64,000 nucleotides of DNA from Cryobacterium sp. CG_9.6 (GCF_029893365.1 NZ_JARXUZ010000001.1:868001-932000); one strand, 5' to 3'. Positions 35,737-44,377 are shown, counted from the stretch's first letter. Notes: generated by a model not told the origin, from the letters alone. Made by a program: numbers and translations.

Positions 35737-36762
35737 ATGCCCATCGCAACCCCCGACCAGTACGCAGAGATGCTGGACAAAGCCAAGGCCAAGGGATTCG
35801 CCTACCCGGCGTTCAATGTGTCCTCGTCGCAAAGCATCAACGCAGTTCTGCAGGGCCTTACCGAGGCAGGCTCCGACGGCATCATCCAGGTGACCACCGG
35901 TGGCGCAGACTACTTCGCCGGCCACACCGTGAAGAACCGTGCATCCGGTGCCCTCGCCTTTGCTCGCTTCGCGCACGCTGTCGCCGACAACTATCCCGTG
36001 ACCGTGGCTCTCCACACCGACCACTGCCCCAAGGGTGCCCTGGACGACTTCGTCATGCCGCTCATCGTGGCATCGGAAGCAGAGGTGAAGGCCGGCGGAA
36101 ACCCGATCTTCCAGTCACATATGTGGGACGGCTCGGCCATTGCCCTGGATGACAACCTGGAGATCGCCAAGGACGTGCTCAAGCGTGCCCGGGGCATCAA
36201 CGCCATTCTCGAGGTTGAGATCGGTGCCGTTGGCGGCGAAGAAGATGGTGTCAGCCACGACATCAACGAGAACCTCTACACAACCCTTGATGACGCTGTC
36301 AAAATGGTGGAGGCCCTCGGCCTCGGCGAACAGGGTCGCTACATGGCTGCGCTCACATTCGGCAACGTGCACGGCGTGTACAAGCCCGGCAACGTGAAGC
36401 TGCGCCCCGAACTGCTGCGCGTCATTCAGGACGGCCTCTCTGCCAAGTTCGGTCTCGCTGCACTGCCCCTCGACCTCGTCTTCCACGGCGGATCGGGATC
36501 AACGGATGCCGAGATCGCCGAGGCCGTCGCCAACGGTGTCATCAAGATGAACATCGACACCGACACGCAGTATGCCTTCACCCGTTCGATTGCGGACTAC
36601 ATGTTGAAGAACTACGACGGCGTTCTCAAGGTCGACGGCGAGGTGGGGAACAAGAAGGTGTACGACCCGCGTGCCTGGGGCAAGATCGCCGAGTCGGCCA
36701 TGGCCGCTCGCGTGGTGCAGTCAACCCAGCAGCTGGGCTCGGCGGGCCACTCAAACAGCTAG
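35737..36762 (+). CDS. fbaA: Class II fructose-bisphosphate aldolase
   Basis: Zinc aldolase of glycolysis and gluconeogenesis, 341 residues. Zinc and catalytic residues lie in VALHTDHCPKGALDDF near residue 95, in GVEDGV-like GEEDGVSH, in LTFGNVHGVYKPGNVKL, and in VFHGGSGSTDAE. ATG 35737 is set by GAGGAGAT four bases upstream and the conserved MPIATPDQYAEMLDKAK start; the frame reads back to 35452 without meaning. A TAGACT near 35696 could be its -10 element. Confidence 0.93.
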   Translation: MPIATPDQYAEMLDKAKAKGFAYPAFNVSSSQSINAVLQGLTEAGSDGIIQVTTGGADYFAGHTVKNRASGALAFARFAHAVADNYPVTVALHTDHCPKGALDDFVMPLIVASEAEVKAGGNPIFQSHMWDGSAIALDDNLEIAKDVLKRARGINAILEVEIGAVGGEEDGVSHDINENLYTTLDDAVKMVEALGLGEQGRYMAALTFGNVHGVYKPGNVKLRPELLRVIQDGLSAKFGLAALPLDLVFHGGSGSTDAEIAEAVANGVIKMNIDTDTQYAFTRSIADYMLKNYDGVLKVDGEVGNKKVYDPRAWGKIAESAMAARVVQSTQQLGSAGHSNS

Positions 36763-36787
36763 CCTTTAAGCACCGCATACTCATTGA

Positions 36788-36803
36788 CCGTCCCTGGGGA
36801 CGG
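36788..36803 (+). terminator. Short hairpin after fbaA
   Basis: CCGTCC and GGACGG form a perfect 6-bp stem with a CTGG loop, 25 bp past the fbaA stop and 15 bp before the next start. It could be a weak terminator or processing site. No T-run. Confidence 0.4.
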
Positions 36804-36818
36804 AGCAGAAAGGTTCCC

Positions 36819-37402
36819 GTGACCAACGACAGCACTTCGGACGACACAACCCCGGACCGACGGCCCAAGCCGCAGTACGGGGAACTCGCTCCGGAGGGCT
36901 GGGTCTGGGAACCTCCGAAAGACCCTGCGGCGAGTGAGGCACCGCCCGTCGGTGCTCCACTCGCCGGGCCGCCGCCCGTGAGCGTGCCCTCGCCGGTTGC
37001 GAGCGGCGCGCCAACCGGCGCCGTCCGAAAACCGCGGCTCGCTCGTGGGACCGCCCGGTCACCCTGGGGCTGCTGGTTCTCGGTCTGCTCGGAACGTTCT
37101 TCTCGATATCCATTCTGAATACGCTGCCGCAGGCCATCCAAACGCTGTACACCCAGCAAAGTCTGGGCACCTACTCACCCGCAGACAACGTCGAAGGTAT
37201 TCTTCTGGCCGGCGGCATCGTTCAAGCCCTTTTGTGGGCCGCAACAGCCGTTGTTTCCGTGCTTCTTCTGGTGCGTTCGCGCCGTGCGTTCTACGTACCG
37301 GTCATTGGTGGCTTTCTTTCTGTTGTGCTGATCTTCGCCTTCATGGGCGTCGTTCTATCCGGCGACGCCACGCTGCTGAACTCCCTCGGCGGCACCAACT
37401 AG
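36819..37402 (+). pseudogene. Frameshifted small membrane protein (DUF6264-like)
   Basis: The frame starting at GTG 36819 (with AGAAAGG upstream) encodes a polar N-terminus, RPKPQYGELAPEGWVWEPP, then a Pro/Ala linker, and from about 37020 runs into nonsense ending at 37118. A different frame takes over from about 37022 (RPKTAARSWDRPVTLGLLVL) and continues to TAG 37402, encoding four hydrophobic helices (LGLLVLGLLGTFFSISIL; ILLAGGIVQALLWAATAVVSV; VIGGFLSVVLIFAFMGVVL). Joining them needs one missing base, near the AAAA run at 37028-37031. The combined 195-codon product resembles Microbacteriaceae four-helix proteins I tentatively place in DUF6264. Either a true frameshift or a sequencing error. 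Confidence 0.7.
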
Positions 37403-37445
37403 ACCCCGGCCGCGACGGCACCCTGCCTTCCGGGCGCAAGGTTAG

Positions 37446-37914
37446 GTGGCGTCGATTGCGCCTTCGTAGTGCCCGGGAGGGTGCGAACCCCGCCGGTCGA
37501 CCCGTGAGGGGCTTCGGGGGTCGGGTGGCGGCGTTTGCGTGTTCGCACGAGTGCCAGGGGCGAGGTCCGGGGGTCTGGCTGCGTGGCGGCGATCGCGTGT
37601 TCGTGGTGCCCGGGAGGGTGCAAACCCTGCCGGCAACTGTGGTGGCGGGTCGGGCCGCGGGCTGCGTGGCGGCGATTGCGTGTTCGTGAGGCCAGGGAGG
37701 GCGCGAAGTGCGCCGGTGACCGTGCGGGCGGTACGGGGGTCTGGTTGGGTGGCGGTGATTGCGTGTTCGTGAGGCCCGGGAGGGGGTGAAGTGCGCTGGT
37801 GACCGCGGGGCGGCCCGGGGCCGAGGGCTGCGTGGCGGTGATTGCGTGTTCGTGGCGCTCGGGAAGGTGCGAAGTGCGCCGGCGGCGCTGGGTCAGACGG
37901 GCGCGTCGGCGAGA
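37446..37914. repeat. Array of six imperfect 83-bp tandem repeats
   Basis: Copies begin at 37446, 37525, 37583, 37666, 37749 and 37832. The last four are spaced exactly 83 bp; the first interval is 79 and the second 58, so copy 2 has lost 25 bp. The best conserved core is GTGGCGGYGATTGCGTGTT, followed by CGTG and CCGGGAGGGTGCGAA and, in later copies, a GGCGC-GAAGT-GCGCC mini-hairpin. 83 is not a multiple of 3, so it is not a coding repeat. It fills the gap between the broken gene and the rmuC stop, and copy 6 runs a few codons into rmuC. Confidence 0.9.
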
Positions 37915-39356
37915 TCTTGAAGCGCGGCGTCTTCTGCGGCCTGGTCCTCCGCGGTTGTGGCCGCAACCGGGGCGTCGTCAACCGGGGAGTCGTCAACAGG
38001 GGAATCGTCAACGGGGGAATCATCTGGTCCGGAGTCATCGCGATCGGCCGTTTCGAGTTCCGCCACGAATTCGTAGGCGGTGAGATCGCGCGGGGATTCG
38101 TCGATCGTCACGAGCGGTGCGAGAACCTTGCCCTCATCGAGGGCGTTGAGTTTGCGGGCAGTCGGCAACACCTGACGCTCCATCGATCCGACGAAACCGT
38201 TGTAGTCCTTCACCGTGCGTTCGATCGAGCGCCCAAGCTTCTCGATGTGCGCGGCCGTGGTGGCCAGTCGGGAGTAAAGCTCGCGACTGAGGTCGAAGAG
38301 CACTTTGGCGTCGTGGGTGAGCACGTCTTGCTGCCAGCTGAAGGCCACCGTCTTCAGGACTGACCAGAGGGTGACGGGGGAAGCGAGAGCGACGCGTTTG
38401 CTGAACGCGAACTCCATGATCGACGGGTCAGCCTCGAGCGCCGACGACACCAACGATTCGCTCGGGATGAAGGCGATCACCATTTCTGGCGAGGCGTCCA
38501 GTCCCTGCCAGTAGGCCTTGCTTCCCAGCGTGGTGATGTGATCGCGAACGGCCTTCACGTGCGCCTTCATGAGTACCTCGCGCTGGGCTCCCTCCACGCC
38601 CGTGGCCGCGCGGGAGATTTGGCTTGCTTCCAGAAAAGCCGTGAAGGGCACCTTGGCGTCGACAGCAATGTTCTTGCCGCCGGGAAGGTGCACCACCATG
38701 TCGGGGCGCCCCGCACCGGCATCAGACGTGATGCTGGACTGCAGGTCGAAGTCAACGCGCTCGATCAGTCCGGCGGCCTCGACCACACTGCGCAACTGAG
38801 TCTCGCCCCAGACACCCCGGGTGCTATTGGAACGCAGTGCCGAGGCCAGTGTCTCGGCCGTGCTGCGCAAACGCTCCTCGGATTCGGTGGCGGAGCGCAG
38901 TTGCTGACTGAGTTCACCGTGCTGCAGGCTGCGCTGCGCCTCAAGCTCGGCCACCTTCTGCTGCATGTCCTGTAGGCTCACCTTCACCGGGGCGAGCGCC
39001 TGCAGCACCTTACTCTCTTCTCGGTCACGGGTTGCGCGGGTGGCTTCGTCGACATGCTGACGCTCGAGGAGCTCACGGTACTGCTGGCGGGCATCCGTTA
39101 TCTGGGTGCGGAGGCCCTCGGCCGTGGCGTTCTGGGAGGCAAGCTCCTCGCGCAACACAGCCTGCACCTCGGCTTCGCGGGAGCGGGCCTCGGCGAGTGC
39201 CACCTGATGCCGCGCCTCAACCACCTCGGGTGCGACCACCGCTTCGGTGCCAGCCGATGTCGCCGTGTGGCGACGCTGCGTGATGACCACTGCAGCGAGG
39301 GCGCCGAGAGCCACGCCCGCGACGAGACCGATAAGGAGACTCAGCACTATGTCCAT
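37893..39356 (-). CDS. rmuC: DNA recombination protein RmuC homologue
   Basis: A predicted nuclease-fold protein that limits DNA inversions between short inverted repeats. 487 residues from ATG 39356 (MDIVLSLLIGLVAGVALGAL), starting with a transmembrane helix; the frame extends to 39428 without support. A long coiled coil follows (about residues 45-165), then the RmuC domain with TRGVWGETQLRSVVEAAGL and VHLPGGKNIAVDAKVPFTAF. The C-terminus is an acidic low-complexity tail with repeated DDSPVDDSPVDDSPVDD. It ends inside the 83-bp repeat array. Confidence 0.88.
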   Translation of the reverse strand: MDIVLSLLIGLVAGVALGALAAVVITQRRHTATSAGTEAVVAPEVVEARHQVALAEARSREAEVQAVLREELASQNATAEGLRTQITDARQQYRELLERQHVDEATRATRDREESKVLQALAPVKVSLQDMQQKVAELEAQRSLQHGELSQQLRSATESEERLRSTAETLASALRSNSTRGVWGETQLRSVVEAAGLIERVDFDLQSSITSDAGAGRPDMVVHLPGGKNIAVDAKVPFTAFLEASQISRAATGVEGAQREVLMKAHVKAVRDHITTLGSKAYWQGLDASPEMVIAFIPSESLVSSALEADPSIMEFAFSKRVALASPVTLWSVLKTVAFSWQQDVLTHDAKVLFDLSRELYSRLATTAAHIEKLGRSIERTVKDYNGFVGSMERQVLPTARKLNALDEGKVLAPLVTIDESPRDLTAYEFVAELETADRDDSGPDDSPVDDSPVDDSPVDDAPVAATTAEDQAAEDAALQDLADAPV

Positions 39357-39452
39357 GGTTAAAGTCTGCCAGCGACCACCGACATTGGTGGGGAGCTGGC
39401 CGGGAGAGCCGGGTTCGCGCCAGCTCAACGTTCACTAACCCGGGGCCTGCCC

Positions 39453-39489
39453 AGCTCGAAGTCAACCTAGCTCGAAGTCAACCTAGCTC
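39453..39489. repeat. 16-bp direct tandem duplication
   Basis: Two perfect copies of AGCTCGAAGTCAACCT (39453-39468 and 39469-39484) and a third partial copy. The second copy runs into the stop codon of the exonuclease gene. Probably a replication-slippage product. Confidence 0.85.
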
Positions 39490-40097
39490 AGGGCCATCGG
39501 CCCGTGGGTGGAGGTGTGCTCCTTTGTAGCCACCTGCCCAATGGCACCGATCTTCACCCGCGTGATGTGTGCCAGCTGTTCGAGGGTGTCAGCCTCGTGC
39601 CGCGCCGCCGCGTGCACGATGATGGCGGCGCAGGCCTCGGCATCCGCTAGAGCATTGTGGTGCGCGAAGTCTTCATAACCGGCGGCCATGGCGGCGACGG
39701 GGAGCCGGTAGGAGTCAAGGTGGTAGGTGCGCCGAGCCACCTGCAGGCTGCACACGTAGTTGAAGTCGGGAATGACCTGCCCGGTCACGGTGCACGCGGT
39801 TTTAATGACGCCGAGATCAAACCCAGCGTTGTGGGCCACGAGGTGGTCATCCCCGGCGAAGGCGATGAGCTTGGGAAGCTGCTGCGCCCACGTGTCTGCA
39901 CCAATGACGTCGGAGGGACGAATGCCGTGAATCTTGATGTTCCAGTCGTTGAACGCGTCGTGACCGACCGGCGGTTTGATCAGCCAGTAGACCTTGTCGA
40001 CGACAACGCCGTCATGCACCTTCACCAGGCCCACAGAGCACGCTGAGGCACCCGAGGAATTGGCGGTTTCGAAGTCGATTGCGGTGAAGTTCAGCAC
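39483..40097 (-). CDS. DnaQ-like 3'-5' exonuclease
   Basis: 204 residues of DEDDh exonuclease fold. Motif I is AIDFETANSSGASACSVG near residue 6, motif II LVAHNAGFDLGVIK near residue 98, and motif III AHHNALADAEACAAI near residue 145, all acidic residues and the His present. It resembles the stand-alone epsilon-like exonucleases rather than the polymerase III proofreading subunit. GTG 40097 has AAGGG upstream. It diverges from ychF. Confidence 0.87.
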   Translation of the reverse strand: MLNFTAIDFETANSSGASACSVGLVKVHDGVVVDKVYWLIKPPVGHDAFNDWNIKIHGIRPSDVIGADTWAQQLPKLIAFAGDDHLVAHNAGFDLGVIKTACTVTGQVIPDFNYVCSLQVARRTYHLDSYRLPVAAMAAGYEDFAHHNALADAEACAAIIVHAAARHEADTLEQLAHITRVKIGAIGQVATKEHTSTHGPMALS

Positions 40098-40161
40098 ACC
40101 CTTATCGTCTCACGTACCTCTGACAGTGGGCGGGTGGACCCAGCCGGTAGAATGGTCTCTC

Positions 40162-41235
40162 GTGGCTCTTACTATTGCAATCGTCGGACTGCCCAATGTT
40201 GGCAAGTCAACCCTCTTCAACGCGCTCACCAAGAACAACGTGCTCGCGGCGAACTACCCGTTCGCCACGATCGAGCCGAACGTGGGAATCGTGAACCTTC
40301 CCGATTCCCGTCTTGCCGCGCTCGCAACGATCTACGGAAGCAAGACCCTGCTGCCGGCCCCGGTGTCCTTCGTCGACATCGCCGGTATCGTGCGCGGAGC
40401 GAGCGAAGGGGAGGGGCTCGGCAACAAGTTCCTCGCCAATATTCGTGAAGCGGATGCCATTGCTCAGGTCATTCGCGGATTCGCCGACCCCGACGTGGTG
40501 CACGTCGATGGCGCGGTGAACCCGGCCAGCGACATGGAGACCATCAACACCGAGCTCATTCTCGCCGACCTGCAGACCCTCGAGAAGGCCGTGCTGCGCT
40601 TCGAGAAAGAGGTCAAGGGTCGCAAGATGGCTCCCCTCGTGCTCGAGACCGCACTGAAGGCGCAGGCCATTCTTGACGCTGGCCAGCCGCTGTCCGCCGC
40701 CAAGCTCGACATTGAACCCATCCGCGAACTCGGCCTCCTCACCGCGAAGCCTTTCATTTACGTGTTCAACGTGGACGAGGCCGTGCTGCAGGATGCCGAG
40801 AAGCTCGCCACCCTCGCTGCCCTCGTTGCACCGGCCAACGCCGTGTTCCTTGACGCCAAGCTCGAGTCTGAGCTGAGCGAACTCGATGCCGAGGACGCCG
40901 CCGAGATGCTCGCCTCCACTGGTCAGGCGGAGAGCGGACTCGACCAGCTCGCACGCATCGGCTTCGATACCCTCGGTCTGCAGACGTACCTCACAGCCGG
41001 CCCGAAAGAGTGCCGCGCGTGGACCATCCACAAGGGCTGGACCGCGCCCCAGGCCGCCGGTGTCATTCACACCGACTTCCAGAAGGGCTTCATCAAGGCC
41101 GAGATCTTCTCGTTTGAGGACCTTATGGAGGCTGGCTCGATCGCCGAGGCCCGTTCCAAGGGCAAGGCTCGCATCGAGGGCAAAGAGTACGTCATGCAAG
41201 ACGGCGATGTGGTGGAGTTCCGCTTTAACGTTTGA
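40162..41235 (+). CDS. ychF: Redox-regulated ATPase/GTPase YchF (Obg family)
   Basis: A 357-residue P-loop protein of the Obg family that binds ribosomes and hydrolyses ATP. G1 is [16 protein letters not shown]3 [20 protein letters not shown]4 falls where canonical GTPases have NKxD and reads FNVDE, as in the ATP-preferring YchF clade. A coiled-coil insert and C-terminal TGS domain ([19 protein letters not shown]) follow. I place the start at GTG 40162; the frame reads back to 39994 over the divergent gene. The last 29 bp recur 1.47 kb downstream. Confidence 0.92.
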   Translation: MALTIAIVGLPNVGKSTLFNALTKNNVLAANYPFATIEPNVGIVNLPDSRLAALATIYGSKTLLPAPVSFVDIAGIVRGASEGEGLGNKFLANIREADAIAQVIRGFADPDVVHVDGAVNPASDMETINTELILADLQTLEKAVLRFEKEVKGRKMAPLVLETALKAQAILDAGQPLSAAKLDIEPIRELGLLTAKPFIYVFNVDEAVLQDAEKLATLAALVAPANAVFLDAKLESELSELDAEDAAEMLASTGQAESGLDQLARIGFDTLGLQTYLTAGPKECRAWTIHKGWTAPQAAGVIHTDFQKGFIKAEIFSFEDLMEAGSIAEARSKGKARIEGKEYVMQDGDVVEFRFNV

Positions 41236-41240
41236 CCCGC
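41207..41240 (+). repeat. Direct repeat, upstream copy: 3' end of ychF
   Basis: This 34-bp stretch is the end of ychF (codons VVEFRFNV and stop) plus five bases. It matches 42677-42710 at 30 of 34 positions, including the run GTGGTGGAGTTCCGCTT. Two of the differences are silent and two change the stop from TGA to TAG. It looks like an attachment-site-type duplication. Confidence 0.8.
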
Positions 41241-41302
41241 GGTGGTGGAACCGAGTCGTTCACACACCCTCCAGCCCCGACCATCCGTAGGCGACGGCGG
41301 CG

Positions 41303-41378
41303 TCTCGCGGAGATCAACAGTTCCGCGAGATCGATCGTTTCGGTCGAGTTCGCCTCTTGTGCAGGACGATCTCGACCG
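41303..41378. terminator. Two consecutive inverted repeats downstream of ychF
   Basis: TCTCGCGGA (41303) pairs with TCCGCGAGA (to 41330) across 10 nt. CGGTCGAG (41341) pairs with CTCGACCG (to 41378) across 22 nt. Both stems are perfect. They lie in the 342-bp gene-free stretch 41236-41577, where I see no coding sequence. They may terminate ychF or be remnants of an inserted element. Confidence 0.5.
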
Positions 41379-41577
41379 CAACGCGCGAAGTCGGCTCTCA
41401 GCATTCGAGGGGAACCGGCGGATGAGTGTTCGCAGGCCTCGAGTGTCAATGTCGGGCACCGCGGGGGTGACTGACTCAGGAGTTCCGTCGCCCGAGCACG
41501 CCGCGGGCTGGTCATACTTGGTGGTTCCAACCGGGGACGGATGACTTTCCTGAATCAGCACCCTCGCGACTCCTGGC

Positions 41578-42462
41578 CTACAGGCAGTACACATCCACGA
41601 AGTACGTCGCGTCACCAGCATTGTGGTTCTTCACCGAAACCGGAACGGTCACAAAACCGCCGGTGGGGGTGCTGATAGTACCCGTGGGACTCACCACCCG
41701 ATCGATGACGCAATTCACTTGGTCGCTGACCTGGATCAGATGGGTGCCCTGCTCGGCCGCCTCAACGTGAGCCTCGTGGAACGCGAGGACAGCGGGGTTG
41801 TACTCAGAGTACTTCTGGTTCGTTGACCCGTTCGTGTCCGTCCAGGTAGCAAGCATCCCGTCCAGGGGCTGGGGGTTCCCTGGCGCCCAGAAGCGGGTGT
41901 CAATTTCGACAATCCGGTTATCTCTCACCTTGAAATTGTCCGTCTTGCTGTACCGAGGGACGAAGCAGTTCTTGTTCCCCGGAGCGGAGCAGTCAAGCAG
42001 TGACGTCGGGCTGACCCACACCTTGTAGACGCCGCCGTTGTTCGGAGTGTCAGCGTAGGGGAACAACTGCACCGTTGCTCCGCCGTCTTCGCCGTCCACC
42101 CCGGTCGCGTGCGCGCAGGCTCCGGAAGCCGAGACATCCTGGATGACGCCGCTCGCGTCGACGACGAATTGCCGACAATCGACGGAGTCGCTGGACAGCA
42201 GCGTCCTGCCGGACGGATCGGTCACCTGAAAGGAATAGGTGTCGGCGGGAAGCCCGGCGGCACCGTCCGGGGCGTTCAAGCCCGGACCGCCATTGAGATA
42301 GACGGCTTCCTTGGTGGGGTAGATATTCAAATTCACCGGCACTCCGGAACTGTCGGTCGTGAAAATGGCCCCGGATAGAGGCGCAGCTACGGCCGGCAGT
42401 GTCGGCATTGTCAACAGCGAGACGGCCGCGACGGCCGTCAAGAGGGACAGCTTTCTTAACAT
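41578..42462 (-). CDS. Secreted protein of unknown function
   Basis: A 294-residue protein with a clean export signal (SLLTAVAAVSLLTMPTLPAVA) and no transmembrane helix afterwards. The mature part is Asp/Gly/Thr-rich with six or so cysteines (VDCRQFV, GACAH, LLDCSAPGNKNCF, VNCVID, DVYCL) that could form disulfides, and looks beta-rich. I recognise no family. GGAG precedes ATG 42462, and a TTGACA-like -35 is visible at about 42510 without an obvious -10. It is the only gene between the two copies of the ychF 3' end, so it may have arrived with that segment. Confidence 0.7.
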   Translation of the reverse strand: MLRKLSLLTAVAAVSLLTMPTLPAVAAPLSGAIFTTDSSGVPVNLNIYPTKEAVYLNGGPGLNAPDGAAGLPADTYSFQVTDPSGRTLLSSDSVDCRQFVVDASGVIQDVSASGACAHATGVDGEDGGATVQLFPYADTPNNGGVYKVWVSPTSLLDCSAPGNKNCFVPRYSKTDNFKVRDNRIVEIDTRFWAPGNPQPLDGMLATWTDTNGSTNQKYSEYNPAVLAFHEAHVEAAEQGTHLIQVSDQVNCVIDRVVSPTGTISTPTGGFVTVPVSVKNHNAGDATYFVDVYCL

Positions 42463-42676
42463 CTTTGGCTCCGATCGGGTTCCGGCCGGTTCTGTCTTCT
42501 GTCAAGACGGCAAAGAGACGACGTCGGCTCTGGGCAAACTGTAGAACCTTTCCAGCGGGTCCGATAGGCCAAGCCTCCGCTGATCTGATGCGGCTCATGC
42601 ACGTCTCGTATTGATCTGTTGCTGGCCTCAGGGACCGGTGGAGGACATCTGGTGCGTCATATTCTTTCGTGAGGGA

Positions 42677-42710
42677 ATGTGGTGGAGTTCCGCTTCAACG
42701 TCTAGCCCGC
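42677..42710 (+). repeat. Direct repeat, downstream copy of the ychF 3' end
   Basis: Carries GTGGTGGAGTTCCGCTT followed by CAACGTCTAG, i.e. the last codons of a ychF-like gene with a TAG stop, but with no ychF sequence before it. Together with 41207-41240 it brackets about 1.44 kb. The likely reading is that this is the old ychF end, displaced when a segment bringing its own ychF end was inserted. Confidence 0.8.
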
Positions 42711-42723
42711 ACCACCTAGGCGG

Positions 42724-42880
42724 TATTTCTTGGCATCTCGCGCGCGAGAAGCCACTAAAAGCCCCGTGACGTGCGCTTGGTCCACGCGAGATGCCAGGAA
42801 TTGCCCCTTGAACCGTGTCGAAGGGGCGTTTCTTGGCAGCTCGTAAATGTGAAGGGGCCAGTTGTGGCATCTCGCGTGCT
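42724..42880. repeat. Cluster of four short TGGCATCTCG-type repeats
   Basis: The core TGGCATCTCG occurs at 42731 and 42865, as TGGCAGCTCG at 42834, and inverted (CGAGATGCCA) at 42787. Each is preceded on its strand by TTCTT-, TTCC- or GTTG-type bases and, for three copies, by GGGGC. The third copy is a half-degenerate version. No ORF of convincing character overlaps them. They may be copies of a small non-autonomous element or protein-binding sites. Confidence 0.65.
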
Positions 42881-43124
42881 TGACCTGCCAGTCGCACGAG
42901 CCACAAACGCCCGCTGTGCGCGCATGACCAGATGAACCCGAGCTAGTGCGATGGTATCCATGCGCGCGCTGCGGGTCCCAAATGAGAGCTTCGGCGCTTG
43001 CGTCGAGCACGGGATCAGCGAACGAGGCACACTCGGCAATGAGGTCGCTCAAACGCGCGGGAGTGGACGCCTCCAGCGGCTGCTTGCACCGCCAAAGGGC
43101 CCGTTTGCGCTGCGCGAGATCCGG

Positions 43125-43292
43125 CATCCCCGTGAGTACCCGTTGGCTATCGAGCTGGCGGCGGCGCGTGTGCGGGTGCTCACTCCGAGACAGATCGCGG
43201 CGAGTTTGTCTGATCGGACCGGACTGTTGACCGGAGGGTTACGAGGAGCCCCGCACCGGGATCGGCAGCAGCACCGTGCTGGGTCTGGTTGA
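43125..43292 (+). pseudogene. Fragment of an AfsR/LuxR-type ATPase regulator
   Basis: The segment reads REYPLAIELAAARVRVLTPR then QIAASLSDRTGLLTGGLRGA before a stop. This is the typical stretch of STAND ATPase regulators (PLAIELAAARVRVLSP..IAARLDDRFRLLTGG). Neither the upstream P-loop nor the downstream TPR or HTH parts are present in the surroundings, so only about 50 codons of a protein of some 900 remain. The rest of 42711-43429 holds no intact gene that I can support. Confidence 0.7.
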
Positions 43293-43429
43293 GCCATCCC
43301 TCTTGCAGGTAGTCGAGCCTCAGGTGAGAACGCACTATCGGCTGCTGGATACGAGATGCCACATGGTTCTCTGAGGCCACCTCTGGGTTCGTGACCTCAA
43401 CGCTGGAGCTGTGCGTTTGCAGGCAATGG

Positions 43430-44377
43430 TTACCGATCGATGCGCACCACCGAGTAGGAAGTGTCGGGCGTTGGGGGAGTGCCGAAGCGGGCGTTCGGGA
43501 GGTAGAGGCCGTTGCCAAACTTCGCGATCGTCGTGGGCACCTGGAAGTCGGGGTCCGTGTACCGGTCGGTGAGCTCGCCGCTGGTCCCGGCTGCATTGAG
43601 GCGGATAACGGCGACGGTGTTCAACCGATTCTGCACGACGTACAGGGTTCGCCCGGCGACGAGCAGTCCGTCACCGCTCGGGAGCAGGAGCCCACCCAGA
43701 TCAACGACCGCAGCGACGCCGGTCTCGGGATCGACGCGGAACAGAATGCCCGTGGACGACTGGATGACTAGAAGCCCTTGATGGTTGGGGGTCTCCGCGA
43801 CGCCGTTCGCGTTGAAGCCCGGCTGCTGCATCCAGCTGCCCGACAGGGGGACGACTTCGATCGCATCCGCCCCGGGGAGCGCACCGCCCGGTCCGAAGGG
43901 GAGCTTATAGAGCTGCGCCTGCTGGCTGTCGGTGAACCATGCGGCGTCGCGAGTCAGAACGACGTCGTTCACGAACGTTGGCGCATCGCTGAGGGAGTAG
44001 CTCTGCAGAAGGTCGCCCGTGGCGGCATCCACGACCCGCGCCTCGCCGGTGGGCCCGCCCGCGATGAAAAGCCGACCGCGGTTGTCGATCTTCAGACCGA
44101 CCGACGGAGTGCCCGGGCCCTCGAGGGTCCTGATCTCCTCGCCGGTGCGCACGTCGAAGACGTAGACGTCGCCGTCGGCGAGTGAGCCGGCGTAGGCAGT
44201 GCCGCTCGGGCCGATCGCGATTCCCTCGGGCTGGAATCCGTTGGGAAGCGCGATCACATCCTCGAAATGACCGGGCTGTGGCTGCGGTGCGGCGTGGACT
44301 GCGGGTATCCCTGAAACAAGGAAGACAGCACCCAAGGCGGCGGCGGACAGTGTGCGTGCGACGATGCGACTGATCAT
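43430..44377 (-). CDS. Secreted beta-propeller protein (SMP-30/NHL-like)
   Basis: 315 residues with a signal peptide (LSAAALGAVFLVSGIPAVHAA) and a repeating pattern of propeller blades: PEGIAIGPSGTAYAGSLADGDVYVFD, KIDNRGRLFIAGG, VNDVVLTRDAAWFTD, and SGDGLLVAGRTLYVV. The blades resemble SMP-30/gluconolactonase and NHL proteins, but the metal-binding residues cannot be assigned with confidence, so enzymatic function is open. It lies in the scarred region after ychF yet appears intact. ATG 44377 lacks a clear ribosome site. Confidence 0.7.
   Translation of the reverse strand: MISRIVARTLSAAALGAVFLVSGIPAVHAAPQPQPGHFEDVIALPNGFQPEGIAIGPSGTAYAGSLADGDVYVFDVRTGEEIRTLEGPGTPSVGLKIDNRGRLFIAGGPTGEARVVDAATGDLLQSYSLSDAPTFVNDVVLTRDAAWFTDSQQAQLYKLPFGPGGALPGADAIEVVPLSGSWMQQPGFNANGVAETPNHQGLLVIQSSTGILFRVDPETGVAAVVDLGGLLLPSGDGLLVAGRTLYVVQNRLNTVAVIRLNAAGTSGELTDRYTDPDFQVPTTIAKFGNGLYLPNARFGTPPTPDTSYSVVRIDR

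Noticed and set aside
36819..37402. Programmed ribosomal frameshifting in the split membrane gene
   Set aside because: There is no classical slippery heptamer with a following pseudoknot that I can see, and homologous small proteins are not known to use recoding. A mutation or sequencing error is simpler.
37446..37914. CRISPR array
   Set aside because: Units are 83 bp with similarity along most of their length and no constant short repeat with unique spacers; no cas gene is nearby.
37539..38363. Repeat-containing coding frames over the 83-bp array
   Set aside because: The repeat length is not divisible by three, so each copy is read in a different frame. The frames are a by-product of high GC content.
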